A stretch of DNA of 64,000 nucleotides, taken from positions 1 to 64,000 of the forward strand of contig NZ_BCRO01000071.1 of assembly GCF_001552635.1 (NCBI RefSeq). Direction: 5' to 3'. Both the position numbers and the translations under genes were made by a program. The notes under the pieces are model-generated. The model was not told where the DNA came from. It ran no database searches and saw only the letters and a program-made list of their open reading frames with translations. The stretch comes from Actinomadura hibisca NBRC 15177. Lineage in GTDB: Bacteria; Actinomycetota; Actinomycetes; Streptosporangiales; Streptosporangiaceae. Of the stretch, positions 1 to 8,339 are shown piece by piece (the stretch's first letter is position 1; every line of letters begins with the position of its first letter).

Positions 1-6
1 CGTGAC

Positions 7-68
7 GGCTGGGGTCGCTGGTCAAGTTCGCGCGCGGGGCTGGGGTCGGTGGGCATGTTCGCGCGGGG
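7..68. repeat. Two 31-bp imperfect tandem repeats at the window edge
   Basis: Two units starting at 7 and 38 share GGCTGGGGTCG at the left and GTTCGCGCG at the right, with a few substitutions between. The array may continue to the left of the window. It lies just downstream of the minus-strand gene ending at 73. No function can be assigned. Confidence 0.6.
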
Positions 69-72
69 AGCT

Positions 73-2055
73 CTAACGACGATTTATCGTGCGAGCCACT
101 CCAGCAGCAATCGTTGTCGCCAGCACCCACCCCGCCGCTATGAACACATATGACAACCACTGATAAGCCCCAGCCGGATTGAACGCCCGCTGTTGTCCCA
201 GGTCCACGATCGGAATCATCAAATCCAGCGTGTAGACCACCGGGTTGAAGTGCGGTGCCTCGTCCGCCTTTAGCGGGGCCGGTGGGTTCAGCCCGTAAAT
301 CACGCCGCCCACCGTCACCAGCGCCGCCAGCCACAGGAACGACCGCCATGGCTGGTAGCCGTATCCCGTCGTCAGCGCCTGCATCCTGCCCCACAGGCCG
401 ATCAGCGGGGTCTCCCCGTCGAGCTTCAGGCGTTCCTTCGCGCTCAGCACCTTTCGCGCGTCGGCGTGCAAGCCCAGTGCCGTGTAATGCGCGGCCAGCT
501 GCTCGTACGGCTGTGACTCGAAACCGCTTCCGTCGCCGCTCAGCCACGTCAGCCGTTGCTTGGCCGGTAGGCGCGGTTCCAGTGCCTCGTAGGTCAGGCC
601 GTTCGCGTCCAGTGTCTTCGGCCAGCGGGTCGGGTCGTCTCGCAGCACCCCGATCCGCGCGTGCGTCAGCACCACCTTGCCCTCGATCGGGGTCTCAGGC
701 AGCAGCGACAACTCGCCCGCCGTCAGGCCGTGGGCGTTCAGCGCGACGTTCTCGTGTCCGGAAAGGCGAAGGCCTGTCAGGTCCGCGTGCTGGCCCACGC
801 GCATCCCGTACAGCCTCACCTCCCCGTCGGCGGTCAGGTCGTGGGCCGTCAGGTCGGCGCCGATCTCGCTGTTGGAGGCGCGCAGCGCCACGCCCTGCGG
901 GTTGTGCAGGGTCGCGTTCAGCAGCAGTATCCGCACCTTCACGCGGGTCGCTCGGATCATCACCTCGCCGTGCGCCCGCAACCGGCACAGGGACACCAGG
1001 CCCAGTTCGGCGTGGTCGATGGCCAGCGCGCGGGGGCCGCCGGTGTTGTTTAGTTCGGCGTCGTTCAGGTTCGCCTGGCCTGCGATCCGGGTGTTGCGCA
1101 TGCTGATCTCGCCCGCCGTCACGTGCAGACGGACGCCGCTGAGTTCGTTGCAGGTCGCCGAGTCCAGGTCCAGGGCCTTGCCGTTTGGGTGGTCGAGCTT
1201 GGCGTCATCGAGGGTCAGATTTCCGCTGAGCTGCGCGCCTATCAGTCGGATTCCGCCCTGCACGGTGAATCCATCTCCGCAGAAAACGCCTCCGGCCGCC
1301 GTCAGGCCGCCTGCGTTCAGTGCGTACTCGTTGGGTGCGCTCAAGTGGGATCGGTTGAGCACTGCGTTGCTGCCGATTTGTGCGTTTCGCAGGAGGAGGC
1401 GGCCGGTGGTCCTGATGTTCTCGGCGCGTAGTCGGCCGCCGATCTTGGCCGCGTCGCCGTCCAGGGCGGTTCGTGTACTGGGAGAGCCGAAGATTCCATC
1501 GGTCAGGGCCAGGTCGCCGGTGATCTGGCCGCCCCGCACGCTGAACTCGCCGTGCACGGTGATGCCTGTCGCGTCGAGTGTGCCTTGGATCTCGATGTTG
1601 TCTGCTTGTACGCGTCCGGCCTCGACGTTTGTCAGCCGGACTTCGCTTTCCAGTCGCGCGTGATCCAGCCGTAACGTGCGTTCGACCGACGTTCCCTCCA
1701 GGGAGAGTAGGCCCGTCGCTCGCAGGCGGGGGGCCTTGAACGCTGGGAGGTGGCCGCCTGTGATCCGCAGTGTGCGCAGGTCCGCCTCGGCCAGGCTCAC
1801 CGTGTCCTCGAAGACGCAGTCGCCGCAGTCCAGCAGCGTGTCGAAGCGCGTTCCGTCGAGGTCGAGGCGGCCGGTGATCCTCGCGCCCCGCAGCCGGACG
1901 CCCGGGTAGTGGCCGGGCGCCGGCGGGACCGCGCCGAGGAGCAGGGCCTTGATCACCTCGGCGCGCACGCTCGTGTCGTCGAACGTGACGATCTCGCCGC
2001 TCGGGCACGCGTCCCACAGGCGGCGTTCCTCGTCGGTCAGCTCGTGTCGTTCCAT
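73..2055 (-). CDS. Membrane-anchored beta-helix (pentapeptide-like) repeat protein
   Basis: 660 aa. Residues about 40-470 are a long series of short repeats in which small and Leu residues recur every 5-20 positions (for example LRGARITGRLDLDG and LIGAQLSGNLTLDDA). This is the pattern of a right-handed beta-helix related to pentapeptide-repeat proteins. The C-terminus carries hydrophobic segments around PWRSFLWLAALVTVGGVIYGL and WLSYVFIAAGWVLATTIAAG, separated by FNPVVYTLDLMIPIVDLG, which resembles a channel-like loop. A cytosolic beta-helix tethered to the membrane is inferred. Similar actinomycete proteins are often called oxidoreductases, but no cofactor motif is visible. It starts 33 bp after purD on the same strand and probably shares its transcript. 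Confidence 0.75.
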   Translation of the reverse strand: MERHELTDEERRLWDACPSGEIVTFDDTSVRAEVIKALLLGAVPPAPGHYPGVRLRGARITGRLDLDGTRFDTLLDCGDCVFEDTVSLAEADLRTLRITGGHLPAFKAPRLRATGLLSLEGTSVERTLRLDHARLESEVRLTNVEAGRVQADNIEIQGTLDATGITVHGEFSVRGGQITGDLALTDGIFGSPSTRTALDGDAAKIGGRLRAENIRTTGRLLLRNAQIGSNAVLNRSHLSAPNEYALNAGGLTAAGGVFCGDGFTVQGGIRLIGAQLSGNLTLDDAKLDHPNGKALDLDSATCNELSGVRLHVTAGEISMRNTRIAGQANLNDAELNNTGGPRALAIDHAELGLVSLCRLRAHGEVMIRATRVKVRILLLNATLHNPQGVALRASNSEIGADLTAHDLTADGEVRLYGMRVGQHADLTGLRLSGHENVALNAHGLTAGELSLLPETPIEGKVVLTHARIGVLRDDPTRWPKTLDANGLTYEALEPRLPAKQRLTWLSGDGSGFESQPYEQLAAHYTALGLHADARKVLSAKERLKLDGETPLIGLWGRMQALTTGYGYQPWRSFLWLAALVTVGGVIYGLNPPAPLKADEAPHFNPVVYTLDLMIPIVDLGQQRAFNPAGAYQWLSYVFIAAGWVLATTIAAGVARTINRR

Positions 2056-2088
2056 CCCATGTTCAGACGCCGTCCGTTGTCGGGCGGT

Positions 2089-3318
2089 TCACCGCGCGAT
2101 GTCGGATCGGTGGTGGGCGCCCCGGATCTTGATCTTGGCGGCGGCCTCGTAGGCGGTGGCCCGCGCGGTCGCCTGGTCCGGGCCGGTGCCCACCACGTTC
2201 AGCACCCGGCCGCCGTTCGTCAGCAGGCGGTCGCCCTCCAGGCGCGTGCCCGCCTGGAGCACGTACGCGCCGGGCACCTGCGCCGCCTCGTCCAGGCCCG
2301 TGATCTCGTCGCCCTTGACCGGGTTCTCCGGGTAGCCCTCGGCCGCGATCACCACCGTCACCGCCGCGCCCTCGTGCCAGACGGGGCGGAACGCCGGGTC
2401 CAGGCCGCCGATCGCGCACGCGTGCAGCAGGCCCGCCAGCGGCGTCGCCAGCCGGTCCAGCACCACCTGCGTCTCCGGGTCGCCGAAGCGCGCGTTGAAC
2501 TCGATCACCCGCACGCCCTTGGCGGTCAGCGCCAGGCCCGCGTACAGCACGCCCACGTACGGCAGGTCGCGGCGGCGCAGCTCGTCCACGGTCGGCTGCA
2601 CGACGGTCCGCATGACCTCCTCGACCAGGTCCGGCGGGGCCCACGGCAGCGGCGTGTAAGCGCCCATCCCGCCGGTGTTCGGGCCCGCGTCGCCGTCGTA
2701 GGCGCGCTTGAAGTCCTGCGCGGGCATCAGCGGCACCGCGTTCACGCCGTCGCACAGGGCGAACAGCGACACCTCCGGGCCGTCCAGGTACTCCTCGATC
2801 ACCACGCGCTCGCAGGCCACGGCGTGCGCGAGCGCGGCGTCGCGGTCGTCGGTCACGACCACGCCCTTGCCCGCGGCCAGGCCGTCGTCCTTCACCACGT
2901 AGGGCGGGCCGTACTCGTCCAGCGCCGCCTGCGTCTCGGGGGCCGACTCGCAGACGAACGCGGCGGCGGTCGGCACTCCGGCGGCCTTCATGACCTCCTT
3001 GGCGAACGCCTTGGAGCCCTCGATCCGCGCGGCCGCCCGGTCCGGGCCGAAGCAGGCGATCCCGGCCTCGCGCAGCGCGTCGCCCACCCCGGCGACCAGC
3101 ACCGCCTCGGGGCCGACCACGACCAGGTCGGCCGACAGCCGGCCGGCCAGCTCCACCACCGCCGTCGGGTCGTGCGGGTCGATCTGGTGGTTGACCGCGA
3201 CCTCGGCCGTGCCCGGGTTGCCCGGGGCGCAGTGGAGGGCGGTGACGGCAGGGTCGCGGTGCAGGGCGCGGGCGAGCGCGTGCTCGCGGCCACCCGATCC
3301 AAGGACGAGTACTCGCAC
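2089..3318 (-). CDS. purD: Phosphoribosylamine-glycine ligase (GARS)
   Basis: ATP-grasp enzyme of purine synthesis: it joins 5-phosphoribosylamine and glycine using ATP to give GAR in the cytosol. The N-terminal VRVLVLGSGGREHALA, the central NTGGMGAYTP and the C-terminal FNARFGDPETQ motifs are all present, and the length (409 aa) is normal. The GTG at 3318 gives the family-typical start; an ATG at 3348 would add ten atypical residues. TAAGCT lies 8 nt before this GTG and no Shine-Dalgarno is seen, suggesting a leaderless message. The beta-helix membrane protein follows 33 bp downstream. Confidence 0.96.
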   Translation of the reverse strand: MRVLVLGSGGREHALARALHRDPAVTALHCAPGNPGTAEVAVNHQIDPHDPTAVVELAGRLSADLVVVGPEAVLVAGVGDALREAGIACFGPDRAAARIEGSKAFAKEVMKAAGVPTAAAFVCESAPETQAALDEYGPPYVVKDDGLAAGKGVVVTDDRDAALAHAVACERVVIEEYLDGPEVSLFALCDGVNAVPLMPAQDFKRAYDGDAGPNTGGMGAYTPLPWAPPDLVEEVMRTVVQPTVDELRRRDLPYVGVLYAGLALTAKGVRVIEFNARFGDPETQVVLDRLATPLAGLLHACAIGGLDPAFRPVWHEGAAVTVVIAAEGYPENPVKGDEITGLDEAAQVPGAYVLQAGTRLEGDRLLTNGGRVLNVVGTGPDQATARATAYEAAAKIKIRGAHHRSDIAR

Positions 3319-3723
3319 GTCACGGGAGCTTAGCGCGGGGCCTGGCATATCCGGGGGCGCGCGGGCGTTGTGACCGGTGTCGTCCCGGAACGTGCTATCC
3401 GGGTGCGCGCGGACACTCCGAAGTGCTTTCGGTGCACGCCCGGAATCGGCCCGGTGAACCCGTCCGTTGCCCGCGGCGTCTCAAATGTCGGCTGGTAGGC
3501 TGCTCGGGATCGTGGCCTTGTCGCCTGTTGCGAAAGGAGGTGGTCGGGATGAGTCCTGGCGATACGTGCGGTTCGCCGGAAACCCCTCACAGTCCGGACT
3601 GGACTGCACTTCCGTCCGCCTCTACACGGCGTCCGGCCACGCCCACTTCCGCGCGCTCCTCAGCCTGATCCGGGGCCGAGCGCGCGCAGGCGTGTGTGGC
3701 CGGAGGGTTAGGAGCAACCTTCC
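3319..3723. other. Divergent purD/corA intergenic region
   Basis: 405 bp between divergent purD and corA. TAGGCT at about 3497-3502 could be a -10 box for rightward transcription, which would leave a leader of about 220 nt before corA. The leader contains a near-perfect Shine-Dalgarno AAAGGAGGTGG (about 3533-3543) followed by ATG at 3549. I see no recognisable magnesium riboswitch consensus. Confidence 0.5.
3549..3668 (+). CDS. Possible 39-aa leader ORF upstream of corA
   Basis: ATG at 3549 sits behind AAAGGAGGTGG, one of the strongest ribosome-binding sites in the window, and opens a 39-codon frame ending TGA at 3666-3668. The peptide is rich in Ser, Thr, Pro and Ala and is not recognised. 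An overlapping frame reads WRYVRFAGNPSQSG and also looks protein-like, so a small gene with a different start is possible. The strong Shine-Dalgarno is the main support. Confidence 0.3.
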   Translation: MSPGDTCGSPETPHSPDWTALPSASTRRPATPTSARSSA

Positions 3724-4830
3724 ATGGCCATGACACGAGTCCGCCCGGGCCGCGCGACGATGTCGCTGTTCAAGACCCGCGGCCGGCCGCACCCCGTGCC
3801 GGTCCAGGGGTCCCGCCGCGACACCGCGGTGATCGACTGGGCCGCCTACATCGACGGGCACCGCGTGTGCACCGACTCGGTGGCGGACGCCGTCCGCCTG
3901 GTGCGCGACGGCCACCTCACCACGATCGGCGACGAGGAGAGCGCCGGTTTCGTCTGGGTCGGCCTGCACGAGCCGTCCGCCGCCGAGCTGACCGAGCTGG
4001 CCGAGGTGTTCGGCCTGCACCCGCTGGCGGTCGAGGACGCGATCCACGCCCACCAGCGGCCCAAGCTGGAGCGCTACGACGACGTCCAGTTCTTCGTGCT
4101 CAAGACCGTCGGCTACGTGCAGCGCGAGCCCGCCGGAGCCGAGGTCGTCGAGACCGGCGAGATCATGGTGTTCTGCGGCTCCGACTTCGTGGTGACGGTC
4201 CGGCACGGCGCGCACGGCGAGCTCGGCCCGGTCCGCCGCCAGCTCGAAGAGCACCCCTCCCGGCTCGCGTTCGGCCCCGCGGCCGTCCTGCACGCCATCG
4301 CCGACCGCGTCGTGGACGGCTACGTCAACGTGGCCGACGCCGTCCAGGAGGACATCGACGAGGTCGAGGAGGCGGTGTTCGCGCCCGAGCGCACCGACGA
4401 GGCCCGCCGCATCTACCGGCTCAAGCGCGAGGTCATCCAGCTCAAGCGCGCCGTCGGGCCGCTCGCCGGGCCGCTGCGCCAGCTCGCCGGCCGCCGCTTC
4501 GTGCCCGACGACATCAAGGAGTACCTGCGCGACGTCGAGGACCACCTCACCCGCGTCCGCGAGCAGGTGGAGTCCTACGACGAGCTGCTGAACCCCATCC
4601 TCCAGGCGCACATGACCCAGGTGACCGTCGCCGACAACCGGGACATGCGCAAGATCTCCGCCTGGGGCGCCATCTTCATGGTCCCCACCGCGATCGCCGG
4701 GATCTACGGCATGAACTTCGACTTCATGCCGGAGACCAAGTGGGAGTTCGGCTATCCCATGATCCTCGGCGTGATCGCGATCGCCTGCCTGTCCCTGTAC
4801 CGGGGCTTCCGCCGCAACGGCTGGCTCTAG
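3724..4830 (+). CDS. corA: CorA-type magnesium/cobalt transporter
   Basis: 368 aa. The protein has a large N-terminal cytosolic domain, a long helical region (about 190-300) and two C-terminal membrane segments. The diagnostic YGMN loop after the first segment (AGIYGMNFDFMPE) forms the ion-selectivity mouth of the pentamer. TAGGAGC upstream of the ATG supports the start. The stop codon abuts that of the convergent GDPD gene with no spacer (TAG at 4828-4830, then CTA at 4831-4833). Confidence 0.95.
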   Translation: MAMTRVRPGRATMSLFKTRGRPHPVPVQGSRRDTAVIDWAAYIDGHRVCTDSVADAVRLVRDGHLTTIGDEESAGFVWVGLHEPSAAELTELAEVFGLHPLAVEDAIHAHQRPKLERYDDVQFFVLKTVGYVQREPAGAEVVETGEIMVFCGSDFVVTVRHGAHGELGPVRRQLEEHPSRLAFGPAAVLHAIADRVVDGYVNVADAVQEDIDEVEEAVFAPERTDEARRIYRLKREVIQLKRAVGPLAGPLRQLAGRRFVPDDIKEYLRDVEDHLTRVREQVESYDELLNPILQAHMTQVTVADNRDMRKISAWGAIFMVPTAIAGIYGMNFDFMPETKWEFGYPMILGVIAIACLSLYRGFRRNGWL

Positions 4831-5757
4831 CTACCGCAGCGCGGGGCTCCGGAACGGCGACGGCAGCGCCAGGCCCCGCGCCGCCATGACGGCCCGCAGC
4901 CGGTCGGGGTAGTCGGTCACCACCGCGTCCACGCCGTGGTCGAGGAAGCGCCCCATCGCGGCGGGGTCGTTCACCGTCCACACCGCCACCGGCAGCGCCA
5001 GCGTGTGCGACCGGGCGACCAGCTCCGGCGTGGTGATGTGGTGCTCGGGCGACAGCGCGGTCGCCCCGATCTCCAGCGCGGACGCCGCCGGGTCGTGCGG
5101 CGTCCGCCCCGCCAGCCAGGCGGTGCCCGGGACGAGCGTCTTGCGTTCCACCAGCGCCACCCGGCCCAGCGCCGGGGCGTACTCGCGCGCGGCCACCAGG
5201 ACCCGCCAGTCGAACGCCAGCAGCCGCCCCCGGGCCGTGAGGCCGTGCGCGATCAGCACGTCCGCCACGGCCCTCGTGAAGCGCTCCACGGCCGCGTCGG
5301 ACCAGCCGGGGTCGGTCTTCAGCTCCACGGCCAGCCGGACCCCCGGCGCGGCCCCCAGCAGCGCGCACGCCTCGTCCAGGGTCGCCGGGGCGGTGCCGGG
5401 CAGCGGGAGCTGCGTCAGCACGAACGGGTCGTCGTCGCCCTGTGGCCGCCGCACGCCCGCGTCCAGCGTGCGGAACTGCGCGAGCGTCAGCTCGGCGATC
5501 GCGCGGCCGACGTAGGGGAACAGCGGGTCGCCGGGGGCGGCGGGCGCGGTGTCGGCCACGTTCACCGGCGACAACACCTGGTCGTGGCCCAGCACCACCG
5601 CCCCGTCGGCGGTCAGGCCCACGTCCAGCTCGACCGCGTCCACGCCGAGCGCGAGGGCGTGCGCGAATCCCGGCAGCGTGTTCTCCGGCCGCAGCCCACG
5701 CGCCCCCCGATGACCGTGGATCTCCACGGCTCCCCCGAAGCAAGTCACGGCCCGCAC
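4831..5757 (-). CDS. Glycerophosphodiester phosphodiesterase family protein
   Basis: 308 aa TIM-barrel enzyme expected to hydrolyse glycerophosphodiesters to glycerol-3-phosphate and an alcohol. The GDPD core begins at once (IHGHRGARGLRPENTLPGF), followed by VELDVGLTADGAVVLGHD; these carry the His, Arg and Glu/Asp residues of the metal site. No signal peptide is seen, so it is probably cytosolic. The GTG at 5757 lacks a Shine-Dalgarno; a GTG at 5727 (VEIHGHRG) would fit the family better, so the start is uncertain. Confidence 0.9.
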   Translation of the reverse strand: MRAVTCFGGAVEIHGHRGARGLRPENTLPGFAHALALGVDAVELDVGLTADGAVVLGHDQVLSPVNVADTAPAAPGDPLFPYVGRAIAELTLAQFRTLDAGVRRPQGDDDPFVLTQLPLPGTAPATLDEACALLGAAPGVRLAVELKTDPGWSDAAVERFTRAVADVLIAHGLTARGRLLAFDWRVLVAAREYAPALGRVALVERKTLVPGTAWLAGRTPHDPAASALEIGATALSPEHHITTPELVARSHTLALPVAVWTVNDPAAMGRFLDHGVDAVVTDYPDRLRAVMAARGLALPSPFRSPALR

Positions 5758-5812
5758 GCTACCGGCTGTAACCGAGCGGTTCGTGGCCTACCGGTGAAAA
5801 GCAGGGAACACC

Positions 5813-5851
5813 GTGCGGCCGGGTTCGTGCGGCCGGGTTCGTGCGGCCGGG
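5813..5851. repeat. 14-bp tandem repeat, 2.8 copies
   Basis: GTGCGGCCGGGTTC is repeated at 5813, 5827 and (partly) 5841 in the gap between the start of the GDPD gene and the end of purA. It is simple GC-rich repetition without a recognisable role. Confidence 0.75.
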
Positions 5852-5889
5852 AGCAGGCGACCCGGAGCGGGCGGCCCGGAGCGCGCGGC

Positions 5890-7173
5890 TCAGATCAGCG
5901 GGCGCAGCGCCAGCGTCTGGTCGCGGCCCGGACCGACGCCGATCGCCGAGATCTGCGCGCCCGACATCTCCTCCAGCGCCCGCACGTACGCCTGCGCGTT
6001 CTTGGGCAGGTCCTCGAACGTCTTGGCGCCGGTGATGTCCTCCTGCCAGCCGTCCAGGTACTCCAGGACCGGCTTGGCGTGGTGGAAGTCGGTCTGGGTG
6101 GTGGGCAGCTCGTCCACGCGCTCGCCGTCGATCTCGTAGGCGACGCAGACCGGCACCCGCTCCAGGCCCGACAGCACGTCCAGCTTGGTGAGGAAGAAGT
6201 CGGTGATGCCGTTGACGCGCGCGGCGTAGCGGGCGATCACCGCGTCGAACCAGCCGCAGCGGCGGTCGCGGCCGGTGGTGACGCCGTACTCGCCGCCGGT
6301 GGTGCGCAGGTACTCGCCCTGCTCGTCCAGCAGCTCGGTCGGGAACGGTCCCGAGCCGACGCGGGTGGTGTAGGCCTTGAGGATGCCGATCACCTTGGTG
6401 ACCTTGGTGGGGCCGACGCCCGACCCGGCGCACGCGCCGCCCGCCGTCGGGCTGGAGGAGGTGACGAACGGGTAGGTGCCGTGGTCGATGTCCAGCAGCG
6501 TGCCCTGCGCGCCCTCCAGCAGCACGACCTTGCCGTCGTCCAGCGCCCTGTTCAGGATCAGCGTGGTGTCGGCGACGTAGGGCCGCAGCCGCTCGCCGTA
6601 GGCCAGGTACTCCTGGACGATCGGGCCGGTCTCGATCCGCCGCCGGTTGTAGACCTTGGTGAGGACCTGGTTCTTCTCGCGCAGCGACAGGTCCAGCTTC
6701 TGGGTGAGGATGTTCGGGTCGAACAGGTCCTGCACCCGGATGCCCATGCGGTTGATCTTGTCGGCGTACGCCGGGCCGATGCCGCGGCCGGTGGTGCCGA
6801 TGCGGGCCTTGCCCAGGTAGCGCTCGGTCACCTTGTCCAGGGTCCGGTGCTGGGGCATGATCAGGTGCGCGTTGGCCGAGATCAGCAGGCGCTCGGCGGA
6901 GATGCCGCGCTCGGCCAGGCCGTCGATCTCCTGCAGCAGCACCGCGGGGTCGATCACCACGCCGTTGCCGATCACCGGGACCACGTCGTCCGACAGGATG
7001 CCGGACGGCAGCAGGTGCAGCGCGTAGGACTTGTCGCCGATGACCACGGTGTGGCCGGCGTTGTTGCCACCCTGGTAGCGGACGACGTAGTCGACGTCCC
7101 CGCCGAGCAGGTCGGTGGCCTTGCCCTTGCCCTCATCTCCCCATTGGGCTCCGACAAGAACGATGGCCGGCAT
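5890..7173 (-). CDS. purA: Adenylosuccinate synthetase
   Basis: 427 aa. It makes adenylosuccinate from IMP, aspartate and GTP, the first committed step to AMP. GAQWGDEGKGK (P-loop with catalytic Asp), QGGNNAGHTV (catalytic His), GTTGRGIGPAY and EGAQGTLLDIDHGTYPFVTSS are all present. The ATG at 7173 is preceded by GAGAGGAAAG. The 5' leader holds two overlapping, mutually exclusive hairpins (7197-7235), described separately. Confidence 0.97.
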   Translation of the reverse strand: MPAIVLVGAQWGDEGKGKATDLLGGDVDYVVRYQGGNNAGHTVVIGDKSYALHLLPSGILSDDVVPVIGNGVVIDPAVLLQEIDGLAERGISAERLLISANAHLIMPQHRTLDKVTERYLGKARIGTTGRGIGPAYADKINRMGIRVQDLFDPNILTQKLDLSLREKNQVLTKVYNRRRIETGPIVQEYLAYGERLRPYVADTTLILNRALDDGKVVLLEGAQGTLLDIDHGTYPFVTSSSPTAGGACAGSGVGPTKVTKVIGILKAYTTRVGSGPFPTELLDEQGEYLRTTGGEYGVTTGRDRRCGWFDAVIARYAARVNGITDFFLTKLDVLSGLERVPVCVAYEIDGERVDELPTTQTDFHHAKPVLEYLDGWQEDITGAKTFEDLPKNAQAYVRALEEMSGAQISAIGVGPGRDQTLALRPLI

Positions 7174-7196
7174 GCCACTTTCCTCTCCCACGACGA

Positions 7197-7235
7197 AGGC
7201 CCCTGATCGCAAGCGCGAAGGGGCCTCTTGCGATC
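7197..7235 (-). promoter_or_regulatory. purA leader: two interleaved inverted repeats
   Basis: Read along the purA message the order is GATCGCAAG, AGGCCCCT, TCGCG, CTTGCGATC, AGGGGCCT. The 9-nt first and fourth elements are exact complements, as are the 8-nt second and fifth. The arms interleave (a-b-a'-b') with no linker between a and b or between a' and b', so a full pseudoknot is sterically unlikely and the two hairpins should exclude each other. TACGAT (7243-7248 on the minus strand) just upstream could be a -10 box, putting the transcript start at or near the first arm. The Shine-Dalgarno lies about 10 nt after the last arm. Confidence 0.6.
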
Positions 7236-7293
7236 AAATCGTACCCGCCACGGGGGACTGAAGAAACCGCACGTCGTGGTGAACGGGGGTGAA

Positions 7294-7310
7294 GGGGCTG
7301 GTGAGGCCCC
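7294..7310 (-). terminator. Weak GC hairpin downstream of the DUF3151 gene
   Basis: GGGGC and GCCCC pair around a 7-nt loop between the DUF3151 gene and purA, both minus strand. The stem has only five base pairs and no U-run follows, so terminator function is doubtful. Confidence 0.3.
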
Positions 7311-7331
7311 CTCAACCGGGAAATGAAACCC

Positions 7332-7739
7332 TTACGCCAGGGCCTGTGCGGCGGTCTCGCTGCTGTCGCGCAGGAAGGTCTTGCAGCGGGTCGCCTCGGC
7401 GTCCTCGCCGATCGCGGCGGCGGCGCGGCCCAGGGCGTGCAGGGCGCGCAGGAAGCCGCGGTTGGCCTCGTGCTCCCACGGCACCGGGCCGTGGCCCTTC
7501 CAGCCCGCGCGGCGCAGCGCGTCCAGGCCCCGGTGGTAGCCGGTGCGGGCGTAGGCGTAGGACTCGATGACGCTGCCGGCGGCGAAGGCGCGGTCGGCCA
7601 GGGCGGCCCACGCGCCGGGGTACTCGGGGTGGCGGGCGGCCACCTCGACCGGGTCGACGCCGCTTTCCAGGGCCTCGCGGGCCGCGGCGTTGTCCGGGAG
7701 TTCGGTCGGGGCCGGGCCGCCGAGCAGGTTCTGGGTCAT
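7332..7739 (-). CDS. DUF3151 family protein
   Basis: 135 aa from the ATG at 7739 (MTQNLLGGPAPTELPDNAAA), matching the usual N-terminus of this actinobacterial family. The body is helical and rich in Ala and Arg. The function is unknown, although members commonly sit near purA or fba genes, as here. Other starts in the same frame exist at 7748 and 7772; the latter lies one base after the GNAT stop codon, so translational coupling with that gene is possible. Confidence 0.85.
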   Translation of the reverse strand: MTQNLLGGPAPTELPDNAAAREALESGVDPVEVAARHPEYPGAWAALADRAFAAGSVIESYAYARTGYHRGLDALRRAGWKGHGPVPWEHEANRGFLRALHALGRAAAAIGEDAEATRCKTFLRDSSETAAQALA

Positions 7740-7773
7740 GCGGGTCATGGTAAGTCGGGCCAGGTAGTGCATA

Positions 7774-8301
7774 TCAACCGGGGATGGGCAGCGGCAGCCG
7801 GAAGCTCGCCGCGCCGTCGGCGTCGGCCGGGGCCACGGCGGGCCAGTACCGCCGGATCGCCGAGAGCGCCGGCCGGTTCTCGTAGATCACCTCGGCGCCG
7901 AACTCGGTGATGCCGCGGCGCTGCGCCAGCGGGACCAGGCAGGCGACCAGCAGGCCGCCCAGGCCGTGCCGCTGCCAGGGGTCGGCGACCAGCGCGGCGA
8001 CCTCGGCGCGGCAGGGGCGGTCGCGGTCGCGCACGTACTCGGCGACGCCGACCAGCTCGCCGTCCAGCAGCGCGACCAGCGCCTCGCGGTCCCAGTGGTC
8101 GAGGCCGTGCAGGGCGGACACGTAGGGCTCGGGGATGCGCGGGGTGCCGGTGAAGAAGCGGGTGTAGAGGCTGCCGCGCGACAGCAGGGCCGACATCCGG
8201 CGCAGCCGGTCGGCGTCGGCGGGGCCGAAGGGACGGACGCGGAGGTCGGCGAGGGTGGGCCGGGAGCCTCGCGACGCTGCGAGTTGTTCCATGCAACTCA
8301 T
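7774..8301 (-). CDS. GNAT-family N-acetyltransferase
   Basis: 175 aa. The acetyl-CoA fold is visible: LRVRPFGPADADRLRRM (strand 1), VGVAEYVRD (strand 4), VAALVADPWQRHGLGGLLV (motif A with the pyrophosphate loop R-x-x-G-L-G) and a C-terminal region with ENRPAL. The substrate is unknown. ATG codons at 8301 and 8292 both fit. The gene follows hxlR by 38 bp, and the start region overlaps one of two matching inverted repeats (8282-8333), so HxlR control is likely. Confidence 0.85.
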   Translation of the reverse strand: MSCMEQLAASRGSRPTLADLRVRPFGPADADRLRRMSALLSRGSLYTRFFTGTPRIPEPYVSALHGLDHWDREALVALLDGELVGVAEYVRDRDRPCRAEVAALVADPWQRHGLGGLLVACLVPLAQRRGITEFGAEVIYENRPALSAIRRYWPAVAPADADGAASFRLPLPIPG

Positions 8302-8333
8302 TGCACCGCAAAGGGTTGCGTGAAACAACCCTT
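8282..8333 (-). promoter_or_regulatory. Twin GTTG-N7-CAAC inverted repeats between hxlR and the GNAT gene
   Basis: Site 1 is AAGGGTTG-N7-CAACCCTT (8311-8333). Site 2 is AGTTG-N7-CAACT (8282-8298), overlapping the first codons of the GNAT gene. Both share the core GTTG-N7-CAAC and their centres are 32 bp apart, about three helical turns. A dimeric regulator binding the same face twice is inferred; HxlR is the obvious candidate. Site 1 could alternatively act as a weak hairpin after hxlR. Confidence 0.5.
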
Positions 8334-8339
8334 GATTTC

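Noticed and set aside
1750..3333. Long plus-strand open frame (527 codons) opposite purD
   Set aside because: It is antisense to a clear purD, with Arg/Ala/Val-rich composition typical of shadow frames in high-GC DNA.
3319..3723. Possible Mg2+ riboswitch before corA
   Set aside because: No M-box or other recognisable consensus; only a strong Shine-Dalgarno and a short frame were seen.
4936..7206. Plus-strand open frame of 756 codons
   Set aside because: It covers GDPD and purA in antisense; no domain is recognisable.
7197..7235. H-type pseudoknot in the purA leader
   Set aside because: Both loops that must cross the stems have zero length, so both full stems cannot coexist; alternative hairpins are favoured.
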